In this document: in pieces, positions 1-12,357 of the stretch
Position numbering within the stretch: the first letter of the stretch is position 1
How the letters are laid out: each line of letters opens with the position of its first letter
From: Colletes latitarsis
Lineage: Eukaryota; Arthropoda; Insecta; Hymenoptera; Colletidae
Length of the DNA: 64,000 nt
Reading direction: 5' to 3'
Assembly: GCF_051014445.1 (NCBI RefSeq)
Contig: NC_135134.1
Span: forward strand, 29,949,672-30,013,671
Made by a program: the position numbers and the translations under genes
The notes under the pieces: generated by a model
What the model was told of the DNA's origin: nothing
Databases searched by the model: none
The model's input: the letters and a program-made list of their open reading frames with translations, nothing else

Positions 1-353
1 GTTTCGATCAATATTTCAGAGGATAACACCGGTTAGGTCTGGGTTAGGTCTGGGTTATGCCCGCATCTGGCTCATGATTTTGCCTTCTTCGCATACTTGT
101 TGGCCAGATCCTGGGTTTTTTTCGTGTTTGAATCATGTAGTAATGTGGTAACACACTGAAGCAGACAATTAAACCTGGTTTCGATCAATATTTTAGAGGA
201 TAACACCGGTTAGGTCTGGGTTAGGTCCGGGATATGCGCGCATCTGGCTTATACTTTCGCCTTTTTCGCAAACTTGTTGGCTAGATCCTGGGTTTTTTCG
301 GGTTTGAATAACGCAGTAATGTGGTACCACACTGAAGCAGTCAATTAAACCTG
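1..353. repeat. Two monomers matching the end of the hexamer unit
   Basis: These two monomers match 9882-10234, the last two monomers of the six-monomer unit at 9174-10234. Diagnostic changes are GAATCATGTAG and GAAGCAGACAATT in the first monomer, and CGGGTTTGAATAACGCAG with GTGGTACCACAC in the second. The window therefore appears to open near the end of another copy of that hexamer. Confidence 0.8.
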
Positions 354-3300
354 GTTTCGATCAATATTTTAGAGGATAACACCGGTTAGGTCTGGGTTAG
401 GTCTGGGAAATGCGCGCATCTGGCTTATTCTTTCGCATTCTTCGCATACTTGTTGGCCAGATCCTAGGTATTTTCCGTGTTTGAATCACGTAGTAATGTG
501 GTAACACACTGAAGCAGTCAATTAAACCTGGTTTCGATCAATATTTCGGAGGATAACACCGGTTAGGTCTGGGTTAGGTCTGGGTTATGCCCGCATCTGG
601 CTCATGATTTTGCCTTCTTCGCATACTTGTTGGCCAGATCCTGGGTTTTTTTCGTGTTTGAATCACGTAATAAAGTGGTAACACACTGAAGCAGTCAATT
701 AAACCTGGTTTCGATCAATATTTCAGAGGATAACACCGGTTAAGTCTGGGTTAGGTCTGGGTTATGCCCGCATCTGGCTCATGATTTTGCCACATCGCAT
801 ACTTGTTGGCCAGATCCTGGGTTTTTTCCGTGTTTGAATCACGTAGTAATGTGGTAACTCACTGACGCAGTCAATTAAACCTGGTTTCGATCAATGTTTC
901 AGAGGATAACACCGGTTAGGTCTGGGTTAGGTCTGGGTTATTCCCGCATCTGGCTCATGATTTTGCCTTCTTCGCATACTTGTTGGCCAGATCCTGGGTT
1001 TTTTTCGTGTTTGAATCACGTAGTAATGTGGTAATACACTGAAGCAGTCAATTAAACCTGGTTTCGATCAATATTTCAGAGGATAACACCGGTTAGGTCT
1101 GGGTTAGGTCCGGGATATGCGCGCATATGGCTTATACTTTCGCCATTTTCGCAAACTTGTTGGCCAGATCCTGGGAATTTTCCGTGTTTGAAACACGTAG
1201 TAATGTGGTACCACACTGAAGCAGTCAATTAAACCTGGTTTCGATCAATATTTTAGAGGATAACACCGGTTAGGTCTGGGATATGCGCGCATCTGGCTTA
1301 TGCTTTCACCTTCTTCGCATACTTGTTGGCCAGATCCTGGGTATTTTCCGTGTTTGAATCACGTAGTAATGTGGTAACACACTGAAGCAGTCAATTAAAC
1401 CTGGTTTCGATCAATATTTCAGAGGATAACACCGGTTTGGTCTGGGTTAGGTCTGGGTTATGCCCCCATCTGGCTCATGATTTTGCCTTCTTCGCATACT
1501 TGTTGGCCAGATCCTGGGTTTTTTTCGTGTTTGAATCACGTAGGAATGTGGTAACACACTGAAGCAGTCAATTAAACCTGGTTTCGATCAATATTTTAGA
1601 GGATAACACCGGTTAGGTCTGGGTTAGGTCTGGGTTATGCCCGCATCTGGCTCATGATTTTGCCTTCATCGCATACTTGTTGGCCAGATCCTGGGTATTT
1701 TCCGTGTTTGAATCACGTAGTAATGTGGTAACTCACTGACGCAGTCAATTAAACCTGGTTTCGATCAATGTTTCAGGGGATAACACCGGTTAGGTCTGGG
1801 TTAGGTCTGGGTTATGCCCGCATCTGGCTCATGATTTGCCTTCTTCGCATACTTGTTGGCCAGATCCTGGGTTTTTTTCGTGTTTGAATCACGTAGTAAT
1901 GTGGTAATACACTGAAGCAGTCAATTAAACCTGGTTTCGATCAATATTTTAGAGGATAACACCGGTTAGGTCTGGGTTAGGTCTGGGTTATGCCCGCATC
2001 TGGCTCATGATTTTGCCTTCTTCGCATACTTGTTGGCCAGATCCTGGGTTTTTTTCGTGTTTGAGTCACGTAGTAATGTGGTAACACACTGAAGCAGTCA
2101 AATAAACCTGGTTTCGATCAATATTTTAGAGGATAACGCCGGTTAGGTCTGGGTTAGGTCTGGGAAATGCGCGTATCTGGCTCATGATTTTGCCTTCTTC
2201 GCATACTTGTTGGCCAGATCCTGGGTATTTTCCGTGTTTGAATCACGTAGTAATGTGGTAATACACTGAAGCAGTAAATTAAACCTGGTTTCGATCAATA
2301 TTTTAGAGGATAACACCGGTTAGGTCTGGGTTAGGTCAGGGTTATGCCCGCATCTGGCTCATGATTTTGCCTTCTTCGCATACTTGTTGGCCAGATCCTG
2401 GGTTTTTTTCGTGTTTGAATCACGTAGTAATGTGGTAACACTGAAGCAGTCAATTAAACCTGGTTTCGATCAATATTTTAGAGGATAACACCGGTTAGGT
2501 CTGGGTTAGGTCTGGGATATGCGCGCATCTGGCTTATGCTTTCGCCTTTTTCGCAAACTTGTTGGCCAGATCCTGGGTTTTTTCCGTGTTTGAATCACGT
2601 AGTAATGTTGTACCACACTGAGGCAGTCAATTAAACCTGGATTCGGACAGTATTTCAGAGGATAACACCGGTTAGGTCTGGGTTAGGTCTGGGAAATGCG
2701 CGCATCTGGCTTATTCTTTCGCATTCTTCGCATACTTGTTGGCCAGATCCTGGGTATTTTCCGTGTTTGAAACACGTAGTAATGTGATAACACAATGAAG
2801 CAGTCAATTAAATCTGGTTTCGATCAATATTTCAGAGGATAACACCGGTTAGGTCTGGGTTAGTTCCGGGATATGCGCGCATATGGCTTATACTTTCGCC
2901 ATTTTCGCAAACTTGTTGGCCAGATCCTGGGTATTTTCCGTATTTGAAACACGTAGTAATGTGGTACCACACTGAAGCAGTCAATTAAACCTGGTTTCGA
3001 TCAATATTTTAGAGGATAACACCGGTTAGGTCTGGGATATGCGCGCATCTGGCTTATGCTTTCGCCTTCTTCGCATACTTGTTGGCCAGATCCTGGGTAT
3101 TTTCCGTGTTTGAATCACGTAGTAATGTTGTAACACACTGAAGCAGTCAATTAAACCTGGTTTCGATCAATATTTCAGAGGATAACACCGGTTAGGTCTG
3201 GGTTAGTTCTGGGTTATGCCCCCATCTGGCTCATGATTTTGCCTTCTTCGCATACTTGTTGGCCAGATCCTGGGTTTTTTCCGTGTTTGAATCACGTAGT

Positions 3301-4380
3301 AATGTGGTAACACACTGAAGCAGTCTATTAAACCTGGTTTCGATCAATATTTCAGAGGATAACACCGGTTAGGTCTGGGTTAGGTCTGGGAGATGCGCGC
3401 AACTGGCTTATACTTTCGCCTCCTTCGCATACTTGTTGGCCAGATCTTGGGTTTTTTTCGTGTTTGAATCACGTAGTAATGTGGTAACACACTGAAGCAG
3501 TCAATTAAACCTGGTTTCGATCAATATTTTAGAGGATAACACCGGTTAGGTCTGGGTTAGGTCTGGGTTATGCCCGCATCTGGCTCATGATTTTGCCTCC
3601 ATCGCATACTTGTTGGCCAGATCCTGGGTTTTTTTCGTGTTTGAATCACGTAGTAATGTGGTAACACACTGAAGCAGTCAATTAAACCTGGTTTCGATCA
3701 ATATTTTAGAGGATAACACCGGTTAGGTCTGGGTTAGGTCTGGGTTAGGCCCGCATCTGGCTCATGATTTTGCCTTCTTCGCATACTTGTTGGCCAGATC
3801 CTGGGTTTTTTTCGTGTTTGAATCACGTAGTAATGTGGTAACACTGAAGCAGTCAATTAAACCTGGTTTCGATCAATATTTTAGAGGATAACACCGGTTA
3901 GGTCTGGGTTAGGTCTGGGATATGCGCGCATCTGGCTTATGCTTTCGCCTTTTTCGCAAACTTGTTGGCCAGATCCTGGGTTTTTTTCGTGTTTGAGTCA
4001 CGTAGTAATGTGGTAACACACTGAAGCAGTCAAATAAACCTGGTTTCGATCAATATTTTAGAGGATAACGCCGGTTAGGTCTGGGTTAGGTCTGGGAAAT
4101 GCGCGCATCTGGCTCATGATTTTGCCTTCTTCGCATACTTGTTGGCCAGATCCTGGGTATTTTCCGTGTTTGAATCACGTAGTAATGTGGTAACACACTG
4201 AAGCAGTCAATTAAACCTGGTTTCGATCAATATTTCAGAGGATAACACCGGTTAGGTCTGGGTTAGGTCTGTGTTATGCCCGCATCTGGCTCATGATTTT
4301 GCCTTCTTCGCATACTTGTTGGCCAGATCCTGGGTTTTTTTCGTGTTTGAATCACGTAGTAATGTGGTAATACACTGAAG
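354..4380. repeat. Long-range duplicated satellite block, copy 1
   Basis: This block reappears at 12358-16740. The offset is 12004-12005 bp up to about 3480 and 12359 bp after that. Shared private variants include the double CACGTAATAAAGTGG changes, GACGCAGTC, GGGAATTTTCCG, and AGATGCGCGCAACTGG with CGCCTCCTTCGC. The change in offset comes from an extra two-monomer insertion in the second copy. Confidence 0.85.
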
Positions 4381-6169
4381 CAGTCAATTAAACCTGGTTT
4401 CGATCAATATTTTAGAGGATAACACCGGTTAGGTCTGGGTTAGGTCTGGGTTATGCCCGCATCTGGCTCATGATTTTGCCTTCTTCGCATACTTGTTGGC
4501 CAGATCCTGGGTTTTTTTCGTGTTTGAATCACGTAGTAATGTGGTAACACACTGAAGCAGTCAATTAAACCTGGTTTCGATCAATATTTTAGAGGATAAC
4601 ACCGGTTAGGTCTGGGTTAGGTCTGGGTTATGCCCGCATCTGGCTCATGATTTTGCCTCCATCGCATACTTGTTGGCCAGATCCTGGGTTTTTTTCGTGT
4701 TTGAATCACGTAGTAATGTGGTAACACACTGAAGCTGTCAATTAAACCTGGTTTCGATCAATATTTTAGAGGATAACACCGGTTAGGTCTGGGTTAGGTC
4801 TGTGTTATGCCCGCATCTGGCTCATTATTTTGCCTTCTTCGCATACTTGTTGGTCAGATCCTGGGTATTTTCCGTGTTTGAAACACGTAGTAATGTGGTA
4901 ACACACTGAAGCAGTCAATTAAACCTGGTTTCGATCAATATTTTAGAGGATAACACCGGTTAGGTCTGGGTTAGGTCTGTGTTATGCCCGCATCTGGCTC
5001 ATGATTCTGCCTTCTTCGCATACTTGTTGGCCAGATCCTGGGTATTTTCCGTGTTTGAAACACGTAGTAATGTGGTAACACACTGAAGCAGTCAATTAAA
5101 CCTGGTTTCGATCAATATTTTTGAGGATAACACCGGTTAGGTCTGGGTTAGGTCTGGGTTATGCCCGCATCTGGCTCATGATTTTGCCTTCTTCGCATAC
5201 TTGTTGGCCAGATCCTGGGTTTTTTTCGTGTTTGAATCACGTAGTAATGTGGTAACACTGAAGCAGTCAATTAAACCTGGTTTCGATCAATATTTTAGAG
5301 GATAACACCGGTTAGGTCTGGGTTAGGTCTGGGATATGCGCGCATCTGGCTTATGCTTTCGCCTTTTTCGCAAACTTGTTGGCCAGATCCTGGGTTTTTT
5401 TCGTGTTTGAATCACGTAGGAATGTGGTAACACACTGAAGCAGTCAATTAAACCTGGTTTCGATCAATATTTTAGAGGATAACACCGGTTAGGTCTGGGT
5501 TAGGTCTGGGTTATGCCCGCATCTGGCTCATGATTTTGCCTTCTTCGCATACTTGTTGGCCAGATCCTGGGTTTTTTTCGTGTTTGAATCACGTAGTAAT
5601 GTGGTAACACACTGAAGCTGTCAATTAAACCTGGTTTCGATCAATATTTTAGAGGATAACACCGGTTAGGTCTGGGTTAGGTCTGGGTTATGCCCGCATC
5701 TGGCTCATGATTTTGCCTTCTTCGCATACTTGTTGGCCAGATCCTGGGTTTTTTTCGTGTTTGAATCACGTAGTAATGTGGTAACACACTGAAGCTGTCA
5801 GTTAAACCTGGTTTCGATCAATATTTTAGGGTATAACACCGGTTAGGTCTGGGTTAGGTCAGGGATTTGCGCGCATCTGGCTTATACTTTCGCCTTTTTC
5901 GCAAACTTGTTGGCCAGATCCTGGGTATTTTCCGTGTTTGAATCACGTAGTAATGTGGTAATACACTGAAGCAGTCAATTAAACCTGGTTTCGATCAATA
6001 TTTTAGAGGATAACACCGGTTAGGTCTGGGTTAGGTCTGGGTTATGCCCGCATCTGGCTCATGATTTTGCCTTCTTCGCATACTTGTTGGCCAGATCCTG
6101 GGTTTTTTTCGTGTTTGAATCACGTAGTAATGTGGTAACACACTGAAGCAGTCAATTAAACCTGGTTTC

Positions 6170-7200
6170 GATCAATATTTCAGAGGATAACACCGGTTAG
6201 GTCTGGGTTAGGTCTGGGTTATGCCCGCATCTGGCTCATGATTTTGCCTTCTTCGCATACTTGTTGGCCAGATCCTGGGTTTTTTTCGTGTTTGAATCAC
6301 GTAGTAATGTGGTAATACACTGTAGCAGTCAATTAAACCTGGTTTCGATCAATATTTTAGAGGATAACACCGGTTAGGTCTGGGTTAGGTCTGGGTTATG
6401 CCCGCATCTGGCTCATGATTTTGCCTTCTTCGCATACTTGTTGGCCAGATCCTGGGTTTTTTTCGTGTTTCAATCACGTAGTAATGTGGTAACACACTGA
6501 GGCAGTCTATTAAACCAGGATTCGGACAGTATTTTGGAGGATAACACTGGTTAGGCTTGGGTTTCGTCTGGGTTATGTCCGCACCTGGCTCATGATTTTG
6601 CCTTCTTCGCATACTTGTTGGCCAGATCCTGGGTTTTTTTCGTGTTTGAATCACGTAGTAATGTGGTAACAAACTGAAGCAGTCAATAAAACCTGGTTTC
6701 GATCAATATTTTAGAGGATAACACCGGTTAGGTCTGGGTTCGGTCTGGGATTTGCGCGCATATGGCTTATACTTTCGCCTTTTTCGCAAACTTGTTGGCC
6801 AGATCCTGGGTATTTTCCGTGTTTGAATCACGTAGTAATGTGGTAACACACTGAAGCAGTCAATTAAACCTGGTTTCGATCAATATTTCAGAGGATAACA
6901 CCGGTTAGGTCTGGGTTAGGTCTGGGTTATGCCCGCATCTGGCTCATGATTTTGCCTTCATCGCATACTTGTTGGCCAGATCCTGGGTTTTTTCCGTGTT
7001 TGAATCACGTAGTAATGTGGTAACACACTGAAGCAGTCAATTAAACCTGGTTTCGACCAATATTTCAGAGGATAACACCGGTTAGGTCTGGGTTAGGTCT
7101 GGGAAATGCTCGCATCTGGCTTATTCTTTCGCCTTCTTCCAATACTTCTTGGCCAGATCCTGGGTTTTTTTCGTGTTTGAATCACGTAGGAATGTGGTAA
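6170..7200. repeat. Twelve-monomer offset block, copy 1
   Basis: This segment repeats at about 8290-9320 with an offset of about 2124 bp, which is 12 x 177. Shared rare variants are CTGTAGCAGTC, a monomer reading GGATTCGGACAGTATTTTGG with GGCTTGGGTTTCGTCTGGG, GTCCGCACCTGG, and GAAATGCTCGCATCTGG. The same variant string recurs across the island at 29690-30540. Boundaries are approximate because adjacent monomers are very similar. Confidence 0.75.
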
Positions 7201-8289
7201 CACACTGAAGCAGTCAATTAAACCTGGTTTCGATCAATATTTTAGAGGATAACACCGGTTAGGTCTGGGTTAGGTCTGGGTTATGCCCGCATCTGGCTCA
7301 TGATTTTGCCTTCTTCGCATACTTGTTGGCCAGATCCTGGGTTTTTTTCGTGTTTGAATCACGTAGTAATGTGGTAACACACTGAAGCTGTCAATTAAAC
7401 CTGGTTTCGATCAATATTTTAAAGGATAACACCGGTTAGGTCTGGGTTAGGTCTGGGTTATGCCCGCATCTGGCTCATGATTTTGCCTTCTTCGCATACT
7501 TGTTGGCCAGATCCTGGGTTTTTTTCGTGTTTGAATCACGTAGTAATGTGGTAACACACTGAAGCTGTCAATTAAACCTGGTTTCGATCAATATTTTAGA
7601 GGATAACACCGGTTAGGTCTGGGTTAGGTCTGGGATATGCGCGCATCTGGCTTATACTTTCACCTTTATCGCAAACTTGTTGGCCAGATCCTGGGTTTTT
7701 TCCGTGTTTGATCACGTAGTAATGTGGTAACACACTGAAGCAGTCAATTAAACCTGGTTTCGATCAATATTTCAGAGGATAACACCGGTTAGGTCTGGGT
7801 TAGGTCTGGGAAATGCGCGCATCTCGCTTATACTGTCGCCTTCTTCGCATACTTGTTGGCCAGATCCTGGGTTTTTTTCGTGTTTGAATCACGTAGGAAT
7901 GTGGTAACACACTGAAGCAGTCAATTAAACCTGGTTTCGATCAATATTTTAGAGGATAACACCGGTTAGGTCTGGGTTAGGTCTGGGTTATGCCCGCATC
8001 TGGCTCATGATTTTGCCTTCTTCGCATACTTGTTGGCCAGATCCTGGGTTTTTTTCGTGTTTGAATCACGTAGTAATGTGGTAACACACTGAAGCTGTCA
8101 ATTAAACCTGGTTTCGATCAATATTTTAGAGGATAACACCGGTTAGGTCTGGGTTAGGTCTGGGTTATGCCCGCATCTGGCTCATGATTTTGCCTTCTTC
8201 GCATACTTGTTGGCCAGATCCTGGGTTTTTTTCGTGTTTGAATCACGTAGTAATGTGGTAACACACTGAAGCAGTCAATTAAACCTGGT

Positions 8290-9320
8290 TTCGATCAATA
8301 TTTCAGAGGATAACACCGGTTAGGTCTGGGTTAGGTCTGGGTTATGCCCGCATCTGGCTCATGATTTTGCCTTCTTCGCATACTTGTTGGCCAGATCCTG
8401 GGTTTTTTTCGTGTTTGAATCACGTAGTAATGTGGTAATACACTGTAGCAGTCAATTAAACCTGGTTTCGATCAATATTTTAGAGGATAACACCGGTTAG
8501 GTCTGGGTTAGGTCTGGGTTATGCCCGCATCTGGCTCATGATTTTGCCTTCTTCGCATACTTGTTGGCCAGATCGTGGGTTTTTTTCGTGTTTCAATCAC
8601 GTAGTACTGTGGTAACACACTGAGGCAGTCTATTAAACCAGGATTCGGACAGTATTTTGGGAGGATAACACTGGTTAGGCTTGGGTTTCGTCTGGGTTAT
8701 GTCCGCACCTGGCTCATGATTTTGCCTTCTTCGCATACTTGTTGGCCAGATCCTGGGTTTTTTTCGTGTTTGAATCACGTAGTAATGTGGTAACAAACTG
8801 AAGCTGTCAATAAAACCGTGTTTCGATCAATATTTTAGAGGATAACACCGGTTAGGTCTGGGTTCGGTCTGGGATTTGCGCGCATTTGGCTTATACTGTC
8901 GCCTTCTTCGCATACTAGTTGGCCAGATCCTGGGTTTTTTTCGTGTTTGAATCACGTAGGAATGTGGTAACACACTGAAGCAGTCAATTAAACCTGGTTT
9001 CGATCAATATTTCAGAGGATAACACCGGTTAGGTCTGGGTTAGGTCTGGGTTATGCCCGCATCTGGCTCATGATTTTGCCTTCATCGCATACTTGTTGGC
9101 CAGATCCTGGGTTTTTTCCGTGTTTGAATCACGTAGTAATGTGGTAACACACTGAAGCAGTCAATTAAACCTGGTTTCGATCAATATTTCAGAGGATAAC
9201 ACCGGTTAGGTCTGGGTTAGGTCTGGGAAATGCTCGCATCTGGCTTATTCTTTCGCCTTCTTCGCATACTTCTTGGCCAGATCCTGGGTTTTTTTCGTGT
9301 TTGAATCACGTAGGAATGTG
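8290..9320. repeat. Twelve-monomer offset block, copy 2
   Basis: Second copy of the variant string at 6170-7200, with a few private differences. Examples are an extra G in TTTTGGGAGG near 8657, GTAGTACTGTGG near 8601, and CATTTGGCTTATACTGTCG near 8883. Confidence 0.75.
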
Positions 9321-10234
9321 GTAACACACTGAAGCAGTCAATTAAACCTGGTTTCGATCAATATTTTAGAGGATAACACCGGTTAGATCTGGGTTAGGTC
9401 TGGGTTATGCCCGCATCTGGCTCATGATTTTGCCTTCTTCGCATACTTGTTGGCCAGATCCTGGGTTTTTTTCGTGTTTGAATCACGTAGTAATGTGGTA
9501 ACACACTGAAGCTGTCAATTAAACCTGGTTTCGATCAATATTTTAGAGGATAACACCGGTTAGGTCTGGGTTAGGTCTGGGTTATGCCCGCATCTGGCTC
9601 ATGATTTTGCCTTCTTCGCATACTTGTTGGCCAGAACCTGGGTTTTTTTCGTGTTTGAATCACGTAGTAATGTGGTAACACACTGAAGCTGTCAATTAAA
9701 CCTGGTTTCGATCAATATTTTAGAGGATAACACCGGTTAGGTCTGTGTTAGGTCTGGGTTATGCCCGCATCTGGCTCATGATTTTGCCTTCTTCGCATAC
9801 TTGTTGGCCAGATCCTGGGTATTTTCCGTCTTTGAATCACGTAGTAATGTGGTAACACACTGAAGCAGTCAATTAAACCTGGTTTCGATCAATATTTCAG
9901 AGGATAACACCGGTTAGGTCTGGGTTAGGTCTGGGTTATGCCCGCATCTGGCTCATGATTTTGCCTTCTTCGCATACTTGTTGGCCAGATCCTGGGTTTT
10001 TTTCGTGTTTGAATCATGTAGTAATGTGGTAACACACTGAAGCAGACAATTAAACCTGGTTTCGATCAATATTTTAGAGGATAACACCGGTTAGGTCTGG
10101 GTTAGGTCCGGGATATGCGCGCATCTGGCTTATACTTTCGCCTTTTTCGCAAACTTGTTGGCTAGATCCTGGGTTTTTTCGGGTTTGAATAACGCAGTAA
10201 TGTGGTACCACACTGAAGCAGTCAATTAAACCTG
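9174..10234. repeat. Six-monomer higher-order repeat unit, copy 1 (1061 bp)
   Basis: The unit runs from anchor to anchor and is followed immediately by a near-identical copy at 10235-11295. Private markers are GAAATGCTCGCATC, TTAGATCTGGG, CCAGAACCTGGG, GTCTGTGTTAGG, CCGTCTTTGAATC, GAATCATGTAG and CGGGTTTGAATAACGCAG. All occur in the same order and spacing in both copies. Confidence 0.9.
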
Positions 10235-11295
10235 GTTTCGATCAATATTTCAGAGGATAACACCGGTTAGGTCTGGGTTAGGTCTGGGAAATGCTCGCAT
10301 CTGGCTTATTCTTTCGCCTTCTTCGCATACTTCTTGGCCAGATCCTGGGTTTTTTTCGTGTTTGAATCACGTAGGAATGTGGTAACACACTGAAGCAGTC
10401 AATTAAACCTGGTTTCGATCAATATTTTAGAGGATAACACCGGTTAGATCTGGGTTAGGTCTGGGTTATGCCCGCATCTGGCTCATGATTTTGCCTTCTT
10501 CGCATACTTGTTGGCCAGATCCTGGGTTTTTTTCGTGTTTGAATCACGTAGTAATGTGGTAACACACTGAAGCTGTCAATTAAACCTGGTTTCGATCAAT
10601 ATTTTAGAGGATAACACCGGTTAGGTCTGGGTTAGGTCTGGGTTATGCCCGCATCTGGCTCATGATTTTGCCTTCTTCGCATACTTGTTGGCCAGAACCT
10701 GGGTTTTTTTCGTGTTTGAATCACGTAGTAATGTGGTAACACACTGAAGCTGTCAATTAAACCTGGTTTCGATCAATATTTTAGAGGATAACACCGGTTA
10801 GGTCTGTGTTAGGTCTGGGTTATGCCCGCATCTGGCTCATGATTTTGCCTTCTTCGCATACTTGTTGGCCAGATCCTGGGTATTTTCCGTCTTTGAATCA
10901 CGTAGTAATGTGGTAACACACTGAAGCAGTCAATTAAACCTGGTTTCGATCAATATTTCAGAGGATAACACCGGTTAGGTCTGGGTTAGGTCTGGGTTAT
11001 GCCCGCATCTGGCTCATGATTTTGCCTTCTTCGCATACTTGTTGGCCAGATCCTGGGTTTTTTTCGTGTTTGAATCATGTAGTAATGTGGTAACACACTG
11101 AAGCAGACAATTAAACCTGGTTTCGATCAATATTTTAGAGGATAACACCGGTTAGGTCTGGGTTAGGTCCGGGATATGCGCGCATCTGGCTTATACTTTC
11201 GCCTTTTTCGCAAACTTGTTGGCTAGATCCTGGGTTTTTTCGGGTTTGAATAACGCAGTAATGTGGTACCACACTGAAGCAGTCAATTAAACCTG
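10235..11295. repeat. Six-monomer higher-order repeat unit, copy 2 (1061 bp)
   Basis: Tandem copy of 9174-10234 with all the same private markers. I saw no clear differences by eye, which suggests a very recent unequal exchange. Confidence 0.9.
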
Positions 11296-12357
11296 GTTTC
11301 GATCAATATTTTAGAGGATAACACCGGTTAGGTCTGGGTTAGGTCTGGGATTTGCGGGCATCTGGCTTATACTTTCGCCTTTTTCGCAAACTTGTTGGCC
11401 AGATCCTGGGTATTTTCCGTGTCTGAATCACGTAGTAATGTGGTAACACACTGAAGCAGTCAATTAAACCTGGTTTCGATCAATATTTCAGAGGATAACA
11501 CCGGTTAGGTCTGGGTTAGGTCTGGGATATGCGCGCATCTGGCTTATACTTTCGCCTTTTTTGCAAACTTGTTGGCTAGATCCTGGGTTTTTTTCGGGTT
11601 TGAATAACGCAGTAATGTGGTACCACATTGAAGCAGTCAATTAAACCTGGTTTCGATCAATATTTTAGAGAATAACGCCGGTTAGGTCTGGGTTAGGTCT
11701 GGGAAATGCGCGCATCTGGCTTATACTTTCGCCTTTTTCGCAAACTTGTTGGCCAGATCCTAGGTTTTTTTCGTGTTTGAATCACGTAGTAATGTGGTAA
11801 CACACTGAAGCAGTCAATTAAACCTGGTTTCGATCAATATTTTAGAGGATAACACCGGTTAGGTCTGGGTTAGGTCTGGGATTTGCGCGCATATGGCTTA
11901 TACTTTCGCCTTTTTCGCAAACTTGTTGGCCAGATCCTGGGTATTTTCCGTGTTTGAAACACGTAGTAATGTGGTAACACACTGAAGCAGTCAATTAAAC
12001 CTGGTTTCGATCAATATTTCAGAGGATAACACCGGTTAGGTCTAGGTTAGGTCTGGGATATGCGCGCATCTGGCTTATACTTTCGCCTTTTTCGCAAACT
12101 TGTTGGCTAGATCCTGGGTTTTTTTCGGGTTTGAATACCGTAGTAATGTGGTACCACATTGAAGCAGTCAATTAAACCTGGTTTCGATCAATATTTTAGA
12201 GGATTACGCCGGTTAGGTCTGGGTTAGGTCTGGGAAATGCGCGCATCTGGCTCATGATTTTGCCTTCTTCGCATACTTGTTGGCCACATCCTGGGTTTTT
12301 TTCGTGTTTGAATCACGTAATAAAGTGGTAACACACTGAAGCAGTCAATTAAACCTG

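Noticed and set aside
1..177. Hammerhead ribozyme in the satellite transcript
   Set aside because: The minus strand has CTGAAATATTGATCGAAAC, superficially like a CUGA...GAAA core. The required GA after CUGAN is absent and stem pairing is not evident.
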